From NCBI RefSeq assembly GCF_001676385.1, contig NZ_LYVJ01000004.1:62001-126000 (forward strand): a stretch of DNA of 64,000 nt, given 5' to 3'. Position 1 is the stretch's first letter, and every line of letters starts with the position of its first letter. This DNA is from Stenotrophomonas maltophilia (lineage in GTDB: Bacteria; Pseudomonadota; Gammaproteobacteria; Xanthomonadales; Xanthomonadaceae). Of the stretch, positions 15,549 through 23,730 are shown one piece after another. The notes below the pieces were generated by a model. That model worked only from the letters and a program-made list of their open reading frames with translations. It had not been told where the DNA came from and searched no databases. The position numbers and the translations under genes were made by a program.

Positions 15549-16904
15549 ATGGCAGCGGTCCCGGAGGCTTCAACGTCACGATGCGTGCTCTGGTTTGGCG
15601 AGCCGTTGGCGAACGAGCGCAGTGCGCTGGCGGCGGCGGGCTGGCATGTGCGCAGCATCCATCCCGATCCCGCCATGGCGATTGGCCTGCGCGGGCGCGA
15701 TCGTTTGCTCGCCGTGCTCGATCTGCGCCATCTCGATGGGCTCGCGCTGCAGCTGCTGGCACCGTGGATCGAGCAACACCAGCATCTGCCGTGGCTGGCG
15801 GTACTGCCACCGGGTGCGGGGCTCACGCCACCGGCGTGGCGGCCGTTGCTGCAGCACTGCCGGGCGCGCTTCACGCTGCCGTTCGGCCTGCAGGACCTGG
15901 TCGTGGCGATGCGCCAGCAGTTCGACGCGGATGGCCCTGCCGCCGATGATGCCTGCAGCGGGCAGGGGCCGCGTGCATTGATCGGCGAGAGTCCTGCACT
16001 GCACGCGGTCCGCACGGTGCTGCACAAATTCGCGCCGGTCGACCTGCCAGTGCTGGTCACCGGCGAAACCGGAACCGGCAAGGAGTTGGCGGCACACGCC
16101 CTGCATGCGCTGTCCGGTCGCGCTGGCAAGCCGTTCATCGCGGTCAACTGCGGTGCCATTCCTGCCAGCCTGGTGCAATCGGAGCTGTTCGGCCACGAAC
16201 GCGGTTCGTTCACCGGCGCCGACAAGCGCCAGATCGGCGTATTCGAAACCGCGCACGGCGGCACTGTATTCCTCGACGAGGTGGGCGACCTGCCACCCGA
16301 GGCACAGACCAGCCTGCTGCGCGTGCTGCAGGAGGGCACGTTCGAGCGCGTGGGCAGCAGCCAACCGCTGCGGGCGGACGTGCGCCTGCTCGCTGCCACC
16401 CACGTGGAACTGGAGCACGCGGTAGCACAGGGACGATTCCGCAGTGATCTCTACTACCGGCTCAACGTGCTGCGCCTGCTGATGCCGCCATTGCGCGAGC
16501 GCGGCGCCGATGTGCAGCTGCTGGCCGAACACTTCCTGCGCTGCTTCCGGCTGCGCCACAGCGTGCGTGCACGCGGCTTTGCACCGACCGCGCTACAGGC
16601 CATGCGGCGCTTCGACTGGCCGGGCAACGTGCGCGAACTGCTCAATCGCGTGCAGCGCGCGGCGATCATGGCCGAAGGCGAGCTGATCAATGAGCGCGAT
16701 CTGGAGCTGGGCGCGCCGGTGCAGGGACTGCCCGGCGCGATGCTGCACGATGCGCGCGGCCAGGCCGAACGTGATGTGCTGCTGCAGACCCTGCGCCAGA
16801 CCGGCTACAACGTCTCGGAGTGCGCGCGGCAGATGCAGATCTCGCGGGTGACCGTGTATCGATTGTGCCGCAAGCATCAGCTGGAGCTGCCCGCGCAGCG
16901 TTGA
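15549..16904 (+). CDS. Sigma-54-dependent transcriptional activator, Fis family (VpsR/FleQ-like plan)
   Basis: A 451-residue enhancer-binding protein. Residues 1-130 form a receiver-like domain without a clear phospho-acceptor Asp. The AAA+ domain spans about 143-375, with Walker A GETGTGKE (172-179), sigma-54 contact loop GSFTGA (219-224, Ser in place of the usual second Ala), Walker B GTVFLDEVGD (238-247) and arginine finger region FRSDLYYRLNV. A Fis-type HTH ends the protein (NVSECARQMQISRVTVYRL). A degenerate receiver in front of AAA+ is the plan of VpsR and FleQ, which respond to cyclic-di-GMP; binding here is untested. It is divergent from the fap operon, whose promoter has a -24/-12 element, so it is its likely activator. 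Confidence 0.9.
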   Translation: MAAVPEASTSRCVLWFGEPLANERSALAAAGWHVRSIHPDPAMAIGLRGRDRLLAVLDLRHLDGLALQLLAPWIEQHQHLPWLAVLPPGAGLTPPAWRPLLQHCRARFTLPFGLQDLVVAMRQQFDADGPAADDACSGQGPRALIGESPALHAVRTVLHKFAPVDLPVLVTGETGTGKELAAHALHALSGRAGKPFIAVNCGAIPASLVQSELFGHERGSFTGADKRQIGVFETAHGGTVFLDEVGDLPPEAQTSLLRVLQEGTFERVGSSQPLRADVRLLAATHVELEHAVAQGRFRSDLYYRLNVLRLLMPPLRERGADVQLLAEHFLRCFRLRHSVRARGFAPTALQAMRRFDWPGNVRELLNRVQRAAIMAEGELINERDLELGAPVQGLPGAMLHDARGQAERDVLLQTLRQTGYNVSECARQMQISRVTVYRLCRKHQLELPAQR

Positions 16905-16911
16905 GTGCGGG

Positions 16912-17793
16912 TCATGGATCGCCCAGGCGGTAGCGGACGCGGTAGAGGTCCAGTCCCTGGCCGCCTGCGCGACGCGCGGAATAGGTCAGCGTGCCGGGCT
17001 GCGAGCCGTCCAGCATCGCACCGTAGCTGTCGCCACCGGGCTCGTTCAAGGGCGGAGGCAAGGCGTGACCCACGTTGTAGCGGCCGTCCTGTTCGTAGGC
17101 GATGAACTGGCGCACCGGTGCACTGCTGAAGTCCTGGGCGCGGGCAAAGACCACAGTGCGTCCATCGCCGAGGAAGGTGGCATCGAATTCCTGCGCGGCC
17201 GTATTGATGCCGCCGGCCAGCGGCCGCGCGTGCTGCGCCACGCCGCCGATGATCGCCGCGGTATAGAGGTCGTGGCCGCCGGCCCCGCCTGCACGATCGC
17301 TGGAGAACAACAGCGTACGACCGTCTGGCGAGAGCATCGGCGCGAACTCGTTGGCCACACTGTTCACCGCAGCTCCCAGGTTCTCCGGTTCCCCGAAGCG
17401 ACCGTGGGTTCCCACGCTGACCCGGTACAGATCGTCACCGCCGAGCCCGCCTGCGCGGTCCGAACAGAAATAGACGACGCGCCCGTCTGCGGAAAACGCT
17501 GGATCGAAGTCGCGCCCCGGCGTGTTGAACGGGACCGGCTTTGCAGGCCGCCAGCGCTGCCCGTCGTGGCGCGACATCCAGATGTCATACCCGCCCGGCC
17601 CGCCGGGACGATTGCGGCTGAACCATAGCGCGGTCTTTCCGTCCGGACTCAAGGTCAGCCGGATCTCGTCATGGGGCGTGGACGCGATGCCGGGAGCAAA
17701 GCGCTCGGGTGGATCGAGGGTCTGCAGCACCCTGGGCGGGGAGGGTAGTGGCAACGCCGATGCCAGCAGCATCGCGCCCAGCAGCGCCTTCAT
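16912..17793 (-). CDS. Exported PD40/TolB-type beta-propeller protein
   Basis: A 293-residue protein with a signal peptide (1-20). It is built of repeated blades: SPDGKTALWFSRN, SADGRVVYFCSDRAGG, SPDGRTLLFSSDRAGG, and GDGRTVVFARA. These are PD40 (WD40-like) repeats as in TolB and in the N-terminal part of many outer-membrane or protease-associated proteins; they bind partner proteins or ligands in the periplasm. No catalytic domain is attached. Its ATG overlaps the stop of the upstream Tat-signal gene by ATGA, so the two are coupled. Its stop lies 7 nt beyond the end of the convergent sigma-54 activator gene. Specific role unknown. Confidence 0.8.
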   Translation of the reverse strand: MKALLGAMLLASALPLPSPPRVLQTLDPPERFAPGIASTPHDEIRLTLSPDGKTALWFSRNRPGGPGGYDIWMSRHDGQRWRPAKPVPFNTPGRDFDPAFSADGRVVYFCSDRAGGLGGDDLYRVSVGTHGRFGEPENLGAAVNSVANEFAPMLSPDGRTLLFSSDRAGGAGGHDLYTAAIIGGVAQHARPLAGGINTAAQEFDATFLGDGRTVVFARAQDFSSAPVRQFIAYEQDGRYNVGHALPPPLNEPGGDSYGAMLDGSQPGTLTYSARRAGGQGLDLYRVRYRLGDP

Positions 17794-18836
17794 GCCTGCC
17801 GCTCGAAGTCGCTGACCCAGTTGGTTTCCCAGCTGCGCCCACCGTCGATCGAAGCCGCCTGTTCCCAACGCGCCGAACGTGGGGTGATGCGTGACCAGAT
17901 CGCCCGCGTCCGGATCGTTCGTCCGTCGTGCTGGTCTTCGCCGAAGAAACGGCCGACACCGGCCTCGAAACCACCGATCAAGGGCGTGCCGATCCGGGTG
18001 GGCTCCCGGCCATCCAGCCACCAGCTCAGCCAGCGCCGCTCGGTTGCGTTCCAGGCCCGGATTCCCATGCCACGCAGTGGCGCCCCAGGCACGTCCATCA
18101 GGTTGTCGCCCACGTTGCCGAATCCTCCCAGCACCGGCCAGTTGTGCAGGGTGCCGTTGAAGCTCTCCCAGGCGTCGCTGCCTGCAAGCCGTGCACGCAG
18201 GCGACGATGGCGTACGTTCCAACGGCCGACCAGGAAACCGAAGTCACCCGGGGCATCGGGCAGCACCGGAAGTGCGGAAGGCGCCGCAGCGGTGCGGCGG
18301 AACCAGTTTCGCCAGTTGACCTCCCAGTGCACGCCCCCATCGGCGGAGAACGCCTGTTCCCACCACGGTTCCTCGCCATGGATGTCATGCCAGCGGAACC
18401 ATACGTCGATGGGGCGTCCCTTGAAGTGATCGCGACCGCGGAAGCTGCCGGCATTGCCCTCGAAGACGCCGCGCACGGGCGCTTCGATATGGGCAGGATT
18501 GCGGCCATCGATCCACCAGATCGACCACGTCGATGACACCGGATCGAACGCACGCACGCCCAGGCCCCTGTAGGGTCCCGACGGTAGCGCCATGACGTTG
18601 TCATCGATGGTGCCGAGACCGCCCAGGGTGAGCCAGACCGCGCTGGAGCCTGGGAAGGACTCCCAGCGGGTATCGCCCACCAGGCGCTCCTTCAGGCGTT
18701 GGTGCCGGACCTGCCAGTTGCCCTGCAACCATTTCCAGTCTTCGCTGTGGCTGGCCAGGGCCCTCCCCGAGCGCAGCGCGCTGGACGCTGTCGCGGCGGC
18801 CACGGTGGCCAGGAACTGCCGTCGATCCATGTGCAT
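17790..18836 (-). CDS. Tat-exported protein with an internally duplicated DUF1579-like domain
   Basis: A 348-residue protein with a twin-arginine signal (DRRQFLATVAAATASSA). The mature part is an internal duplication: repeat 1 (about 34-190) and repeat 2 (about 198-345) share the order GxWxVRHxRLxxRL, WESF, WxxLGGxGxxxDN, GxGxRAxDxxxxxWxxWWxDGRxP, G.FE.. and a closing W-rich strand. The pattern of WW/DGR motifs resembles lipocalin-like DUF1579 proteins. No enzyme activity can be named. The second ATG (18830) has better spacing to AGGGG than the first. It is divergent from the LysR gene, which suggests control by it. Confidence 0.75.
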   Translation of the reverse strand: MHMDRRQFLATVAAATASSALRSGRALASHSEDWKWLQGNWQVRHQRLKERLVGDTRWESFPGSSAVWLTLGGLGTIDDNVMALPSGPYRGLGVRAFDPVSSTWSIWWIDGRNPAHIEAPVRGVFEGNAGSFRGRDHFKGRPIDVWFRWHDIHGEEPWWEQAFSADGGVHWEVNWRNWFRRTAAAPSALPVLPDAPGDFGFLVGRWNVRHRRLRARLAGSDAWESFNGTLHNWPVLGGFGNVGDNLMDVPGAPLRGMGIRAWNATERRWLSWWLDGREPTRIGTPLIGGFEAGVGRFFGEDQHDGRTIRTRAIWSRITPRSARWEQAASIDGGRSWETNWVSDFERQA

Positions 18837-18921
18837 GATCCCCTGCCGAAGGTGCCTCCATCGTTGTGGATACCGGGGGGATTGACCACGCAGACATCGG
18901 GGCTCAGGCTAAGCCACACTT

Positions 18922-19848
18922 ATGGTGACCCGACGCCAGCTGCCATCACTTGTGGCCATCCGTGCCTTCGAGGCGGCCGCGCGGCTGGGCAGCTTCGCGC
19001 GTGCTGCCGAGGAGCTCGACACCACTGCGGCATCGGTGAGCTACCACGTGCGGCGGCTGGAGGCGCAGACCGGCACCTGCCTGTTCCTGCGCCATGCACA
19101 ACACGTGGAACTGACGGCCGCTGGTGCCAGCGTCGCAGTGGAGGCCACCCGCGCATTCGACGCGCTGCGCGCCAGCTTCATGCGCGCTGCTGACATGGAC
19201 GCGACGCGGCTGCGCGTGTCCGTACTGCCAACGCTGGGCACCAGCTGGTTGACGCCGCGCCTGGGCAGCTTCCGCACACGCCATCGGCAGATCGTGCTGG
19301 AGCTGGATCTGTCTGCGGAGCCGCAGGACCTGGCCGCCGGGCGTTTCGATGCCGCCATCCGCAACGGCCACGGCCAGTGGCCCGGACTGCAGGCCACCCC
19401 CTTGTTTCCCAGCATTTTCACCCCGTTGTGCGCGCCGGCGCTGCTGCCGGCGGCGCACGGGCTCGGCCGTCAGGCGCTGGACGTGCCCCTGCTCGGGCGG
19501 CCGGACTGGTGGGCACTGTGGTTCTCCGCGCATGGTGCTGTTCCGCCGCCGGCCGCGGAGAGTTTCGTCACCTCGTTCGCCGTAGAGCACCTGGACGTCG
19601 GTGCTGCCATTGCCGGGCAGGGCATCGCGATCGGCTCGCCGATCCTGTTCCAGTCCGAACTGGACAGTGGGCGCCTGGTGCAGGCTCATCCTGGCGTGGC
19701 CAGCGACGGTCGCAGCTTCTGGTTCGTGGCACCCACCGCGCGGAGTGGCAGCGCCAAGGTCGTTGCATTCGGTGACTGGCTGGTCGAACAGGCTGCGCAG
19801 GCCAGGCATGCGGCGCGACATCACCTGTCCCGCACGGTGATGCCATGA
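18922..19848 (+). CDS. LysR-family transcriptional regulator
   Basis: A 308-residue LTTR. The N-terminal winged HTH (about 8-67) reads AIRAFEAAARLGSFARAAEE then VSYHVRRLE, close to the GcvA/AmpR branch. Residues 95-295 form the periplasmic-binding-protein-like effector domain. It is divergent from the Tat-signal/PD40 operon across an 85-bp gap, the usual LysR arrangement. Its end overlaps the start of the AraC-type gene by ATGA. The ligand is unknown. No strong ribosome site precedes ATG 18922; GTG 18925 is an alternative. Confidence 0.9.
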   Translation: MVTRRQLPSLVAIRAFEAAARLGSFARAAEELDTTAASVSYHVRRLEAQTGTCLFLRHAQHVELTAAGASVAVEATRAFDALRASFMRAADMDATRLRVSVLPTLGTSWLTPRLGSFRTRHRQIVLELDLSAEPQDLAAGRFDAAIRNGHGQWPGLQATPLFPSIFTPLCAPALLPAAHGLGRQALDVPLLGRPDWWALWFSAHGAVPPPAAESFVTSFAVEHLDVGAAIAGQGIAIGSPILFQSELDSGRLVQAHPGVASDGRSFWFVAPTARSGSAKVVAFGDWLVEQAAQARHAARHHLSRTVMP

Positions 19849-20438
19849 ACCTGAGCCCCGAGCTGCTGCGGCGCCTGCTGCGCGCCAAGGACCGGATGGA
19901 CCACGCCAGTCACGAAGACTGGACGGTGGTCCGCCTGGCCGGGGTAAGTGCGGTCTCACCGGCGCATTTCGCGCGTGCGTTCAAGCAGGCGTTCGGCCTG
20001 CCACCGCATCGCTACCTGCTCAGCCGCCGCATTGAACGGGCCGTGGCGCTGTTACGGGACACCGACCTGCCGGTGACGGAGATTGCTGCGCAGACCGGCT
20101 GGGGCAGCCTGGGTACGTTCGGGCGCATCTTTCGCGACATCACCGGCGACAGCCCGGGCAATGTACGCGCACGCGAACGCCGGCAGCCACCGCTGCGCGG
20201 CGCCGTGCCCGAATGCCACGCGCGCGCCGCGCAGCGGCCCTGCCTGGACACGTCCGTGCTGGAACAGCGCCGCCGTGGCGCGCCGCCGGTGGTGCTCGCC
20301 GCGGAGCGTCAGGCCGGTACGGCAGGGGCGGCACGGAGACTGCCGGCATCGACCGCGGGATCGCTTCCGGCGAGCGCACCTTCAAGACCTGAAACATCGG
20401 TGTCCAGCAGGCAGGTCGCAAACATGAGGAAGCGGTAG
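19845..20438 (+). CDS. AraC-family regulator, coupled to LysR gene
   Basis: A 197-residue protein. The two AraC helix-turn-helix motifs lie at about 23-110 (LAGVSAVSPAHFARAFKQAF and TEIAAQTGWGSLGTFGRIFR). There is no N-terminal sensor domain. Residues past about 140 (after SVLEQRRR) are low-complexity Ala/Arg/Ser and overlap the 3' end of the opposite-strand fusion gene by 130 bp; the natural end may have been near residue 145 with the stop lost. Coupled to the LysR gene by an ATGA overlap, so the two regulators are probably made together. Confidence 0.8.
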   Translation: MNLSPELLRRLLRAKDRMDHASHEDWTVVRLAGVSAVSPAHFARAFKQAFGLPPHRYLLSRRIERAVALLRDTDLPVTEIAAQTGWGSLGTFGRIFRDITGDSPGNVRARERRQPPLRGAVPECHARAAQRPCLDTSVLEQRRRGAPPVVLAAERQAGTAGAARRLPASTAGSLPASAPSRPETSVSSRQVANMRKR

Positions 20439-22792
20439 GCGTCGGCAAAGTTCGACCCGAGCCCGAATGAAATCCTGACCGCGCCGCAATCTCCCTTGTC
20501 CAGGATCTTCTCATCGAAGGCGGTGCAGTCGAGGATCTTCCCGGTCTTGTCCAGTTCGCAGTGCTCGGCACCTGCGGTGGCATAGGTTGCCTGCTGGACG
20601 GCCCCGAGGTTGCAGAAACATCCATTGCGCAGGGTGATGCCGAAGCGGTCGGCCAGGCGCTTGATGCGGGCATGCGGCATGATCGAGCCATAGCAGTCGA
20701 AGAAGTTGAGCATCACCGTCGCTCCTTTGTGCTGTGCCGGCGGGCCGTACACGCGGCACAGCGGTGTGTCGCCGCGCACGGTATGGCGAAGCGCGGCAAG
20801 GCGCGCCTCGAGCCACCGGGCCAGTGCACCGGAACGCAGCGCCAGGGCCTCGACGCCGCCCATCCGCGCCACGAAGGCAAAGCCCCGGGCGATCGCCGGG
20901 AACGCGGCGTAATTGGGTGTTCCGATCTCAAAGCGTTGCCCGGCATCGCGATAGAGCAACCGCTCGGTGGGCGACCACGGGCCCGAGTAGTAGCAGACGC
21001 CGCCACCGGCAAAGGACGGTGGCCTGAGCAGTTGCAGTGACGAGCGGCGGGCAAGCAGGCAGCCCGCGCCGGTGGGGTAGCCGAAGATCTTGTAGAACGA
21101 GGCCACCACAAAGTCCGGTTGAAGGGTGCCGCAATCCAGCCGCGCCTGCGGAACCAGTGCGGCCGCGTCGCACAGCACCATCGCACCATGCGCCCGCGCG
21201 CGGGCGATCCAGGCCAGGTCATGCCGCGCACCGGTCGCGTTGGACTGGGCGGGAAAGGCGAGCAGATGCGGGGCGCCATCGCCCAGCCGCTGCAGCGCAC
21301 GCTGCATCAGGTCCTCGTGCAGCAGCAGGTCGTCGTCCAAGGGGATGTACTTCACCAAGGCGCCCTTGGCCCTGGCGTATTCGCGCAGGCCATGCACCGA
21401 TGTGTGATTGTCCTTGGTCAGCAGCAGCTGCGTGCCCGGCTGGAAGGGAAACGATTCCGCCACCAACCGGATCGCGCTGCTGGCGTTGGCAGTGAATATC
21501 ACCTCGTACTCGTCCGGCGAACAGCCGAAAAAGGCGTAGATCGCGTCCCGCGCATCCTGGTAGGCCGCCTGCGAGGCTTTCGATCCGCTGTGCGGATTGC
21601 CCAGGATCGCGTGTTTCAACGCCTGCAGGTCCTGTTCGAGCAGGCTTTCGGGTGGCAGGGTTCCGCCCACATGATCCAGGTACGTCACGTGCTGCTCGTC
21701 CAGCCGTGCGTACTCCTCGTTGCGCATTTTCTCTACCGATGCGTCGGGGAAGCCCGGATGCTCGGCCAGGAACTGCGCCCTGGCCGCGGTGAATGCATCG
21801 AGCGCCTGCGCCTCGTGCGCAGGGACGGCGCGCTCGGCGCCCACGCAGGACGCGCGATGGGTCAGCTGCTGGCACCGCAGCAGCGGCGAGAAATCGGGTG
21901 GCGTGATGTCCAGCGTCGTGCCCGCATGGGCCGGATCAGCCTGGCCGCGCAGCAGCCACGCCTCCACCCGATAGCGCTGGTCAGGCACGTCCTTGCGGAA
22001 CTGCGCCAGCATCAGGTCCAGGTAGTGCTCGCGGGTGCCGGTGTCGCACTGGTTGAACTCCTCGAGCAGGATGCAGGCGTTGAACAGGAACTCGCGCGCG
22101 CCGGCCGCATCCAGCGAGAACGACAGGGGATGCAGCCCGGCAGGCAGATCGTTGGCCCTGGACAGGCCTTCGATCGCGAAGGCCCGGGTGATCGGCGACG
22201 GGTCGGCCAGGCTCAGCGCAGCGTCCATCAGCCGCGAGGGCATGCCGAAATGCAGCTGCGATTGCTGGCGGGTGAGTTCGAAGAGCTGGTTGTAGTGGAA
22301 CATCGTGGCATAGACACGCCCGCCCGGCCGCAGCACGCGGCGGAACTCCCTGGCCACGCGCGCCTTGTCCGGCGGGAACATCAGGCCGAAGCCACAGACA
22401 ATCACATCGAAGCTGTTGTCCTCGAACGGAAGCTCTGCCATGTCCACGTCGGCCAACAGCGGAACGTGCTGCTGGATCTCCGGGCTCAGGACGCGCCGGG
22501 CCATGTTCACCGCGATCTGCGACAGATCGCTGGCCACCAGCCGCAGGCCCCGTGGACGCGCAAGATCCTCATACAGGCTTGCAGTGATCACCCCGGTGCC
22601 GCAGGCGACTTCCAGCACGTCCCTGACCACGAACCCGGCATCGATGTCGCTGGCGACTTCGCTGGCCAGCAGCTTCCCGTAAGGGTGGAAAATGCGAGGG
22701 CTCAATACCCGCTCATAGAATTCCATGAAGGTACTGAGCGACCACTGGCTGTCGGACACAACTTTGCATTGGCGTTGCGCTACGTCCTGCAT
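20309..22792 (-). CDS. Fusion of SAM methyltransferase and MOCOS-like class V aminotransferase / sulfurase
   Basis: An 827-residue two-domain enzyme. Residues about 1-290 are a class I methyltransferase (VLEVACGTGVITASL at 59-73, acidic ASDLS, later LPFEDNSFDVIVCGFG). Residues about 345-800 are a PLP-dependent class V aminotransferase: Asp near 542 (LCDAAALVP), Schiff-base Lys568 in ASFYKIFGYPTGAG, and RNGCFCN with Cys725/Cys727. The SFYKIFGYPTG and GCFCN motifs are those of molybdenum-cofactor sulfurase (MOCOS) rather than IscS/SufS. It may mobilise sulfur from cysteine and methylate the product, but the substrate is unknown. ATG 22792 has GGGAG 6 nt upstream. No molybdenum-cofactor or biosynthetic genes are adjacent. 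Confidence 0.85.
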   Translation of the reverse strand: MQDVAQRQCKVVSDSQWSLSTFMEFYERVLSPRIFHPYGKLLASEVASDIDAGFVVRDVLEVACGTGVITASLYEDLARPRGLRLVASDLSQIAVNMARRVLSPEIQQHVPLLADVDMAELPFEDNSFDVIVCGFGLMFPPDKARVAREFRRVLRPGGRVYATMFHYNQLFELTRQQSQLHFGMPSRLMDAALSLADPSPITRAFAIEGLSRANDLPAGLHPLSFSLDAAGAREFLFNACILLEEFNQCDTGTREHYLDLMLAQFRKDVPDQRYRVEAWLLRGQADPAHAGTTLDITPPDFSPLLRCQQLTHRASCVGAERAVPAHEAQALDAFTAARAQFLAEHPGFPDASVEKMRNEEYARLDEQHVTYLDHVGGTLPPESLLEQDLQALKHAILGNPHSGSKASQAAYQDARDAIYAFFGCSPDEYEVIFTANASSAIRLVAESFPFQPGTQLLLTKDNHTSVHGLREYARAKGALVKYIPLDDDLLLHEDLMQRALQRLGDGAPHLLAFPAQSNATGARHDLAWIARARAHGAMVLCDAAALVPQARLDCGTLQPDFVVASFYKIFGYPTGAGCLLARRSSLQLLRPPSFAGGGVCYYSGPWSPTERLLYRDAGQRFEIGTPNYAAFPAIARGFAFVARMGGVEALALRSGALARWLEARLAALRHTVRGDTPLCRVYGPPAQHKGATVMLNFFDCYGSIMPHARIKRLADRFGITLRNGCFCNLGAVQQATYATAGAEHCELDKTGKILDCTAFDEKILDKGDCGAVRISFGLGSNFADAYRFLMFATCLLDTDVSGLEGALAGSDPAVDAGSLRAAPAVPA

Positions 22793-22944
22793 GGTGCGCT
22801 CCCTGGCGGCGTAAGGGTGCCGATGGATCCGGTCTGCGCGGTTATCGCACGCGTTCCTGTGTGCGTGCGTGATTGGCATCACATTGAGTGGACTTAATCA
22901 TCCGGTGGATTATCCGCTTTTGCCGATCTGCGTATTCATGCGCC

Positions 22945-22969
22945 CCGGGGGGCATTAACCCCCCCCCGG
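22945..22969. repeat. Hairpin with a nine-C tract in the divergent promoter region
   Basis: CCGGGGGG (22945-22952), 9-nt loop, CCCCCCGG (22962-22969), including a run of nine C (22959-22967). It lies between the divergent starts of the fusion gene (22792) and the VOC gene (23067). A homopolymer of this length can slip, so it may vary between cells. Confidence 0.45.
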
Positions 22970-23066
22970 TTTCTCCACGCTGGGCGTCGTGGCCACTGGC
23001 GCAGTTTTGGAGAAGCGGCGCCGGGCCGGTGGGCGTAACGTAGCCGCACTCGTGAGGAGGTGTTGC

Positions 23067-23492
23067 ATGTCTAATACGGTGGATACGATCGGCCTGTATG
23101 TGCGTGACCAGGATGAAGCGCTCGATTTCTATGTCGGCACGCTCGGCTTCGAGGTGCACACCGATGTGCGCAATGGCGGCTATCGCTGGCTGACAGTGCG
23201 CAACCGCGGCCAGCAGGGTTTCCAGCTGGGCCTGTTCGTGCCCGGCCCACCCACCCACGACGCCGCCACGGCGCAGGCGTTGCAGCAGTTGGTGGCCAAG
23301 GGCGCGATGCCGCCGCTGGTGCTGGCGGTGGACGATTGCAGGGCGCGCTATGTGGAATGGCAGGCCAAGGGCGTGGAATTCATCCAGGAACCCATCGAGC
23401 GTTATGGCGCGGTCGATGCCGGATTCCGTGACCCATCCGGCAACGGCTGGAAGATGATCGAAGCACGATCGGACGCGAGGCGCCGGCAATGA
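23067..23492 (+). CDS. VOC-family (glyoxalase/bleomycin-resistance fold) protein
   Basis: A 141-residue single-domain VOC protein. It opens NTVDTIGLYVRDQDEALDFY and closes with GAVDAGFRDPSGNGWKMIE, the typical beta-alpha-beta-beta-beta halves. Family members bind a metal and act on glyoxalase-type, dioxygenase-type or antibiotic substrates; the substrate is not predictable. ATG 23067 follows an AGGAGG by 7 nt, clearly better than the longer upstream frame. It overlaps the next gene by ATGA. Confidence 0.88.
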   Translation: MSNTVDTIGLYVRDQDEALDFYVGTLGFEVHTDVRNGGYRWLTVRNRGQQGFQLGLFVPGPPTHDAATAQALQQLVAKGAMPPLVLAVDDCRARYVEWQAKGVEFIQEPIERYGAVDAGFRDPSGNGWKMIEARSDARRRQ

Positions 23493-23719
23493 GCCGTGGC
23501 GGCTGGGCGCGGCCCGTGCATCGCTGGACGTCCATCGTGTTCACGCTGGCAGTGGTCGCCAATTTCGTGGCGCGCGGGCTGGGGCAGGGCGAGCCTTCGG
23601 CCTGGATCACCTATTCGCCGTTGCCGCCGTTGTTCCTGCAGCTTTTCACCGGCTTGTATCTGTTCGTCCTGCACTATGCAGGCAGGCGCGGCAGCGCCAC
23701 GGCGGGCGCTGGGCGCTGA
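23489..23719 (+). CDS. Small two-helix membrane protein
   Basis: A 76-residue protein with hydrophobic segments at about 15-30 (SIVFTLAVVANFVARG) and 44-63 (LPPLFLQLFTGLYLFVLHY), ending in a basic tail. No family recognised. It is coupled to the VOC gene by an ATGA overlap, so the pair form a small operon. Its stop lies 11 nt before the convergent HAD gene end. Function unknown. Confidence 0.7.
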   Translation: MSRGGWARPVHRWTSIVFTLAVVANFVARGLGQGEPSAWITYSPLPPLFLQLFTGLYLFVLHYAGRRGSATAGAGR

Positions 23720-23730
23720 GGGCCATGCCG

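Noticed and set aside
20309..22792. Possibility that the fusion gene is two genes joined by a sequencing error
   Set aside because: The linker (about 290-345) reads as continuous protein without composition break, and no ribosome site or start is seen at the domain border; confirmation would still need homologues.
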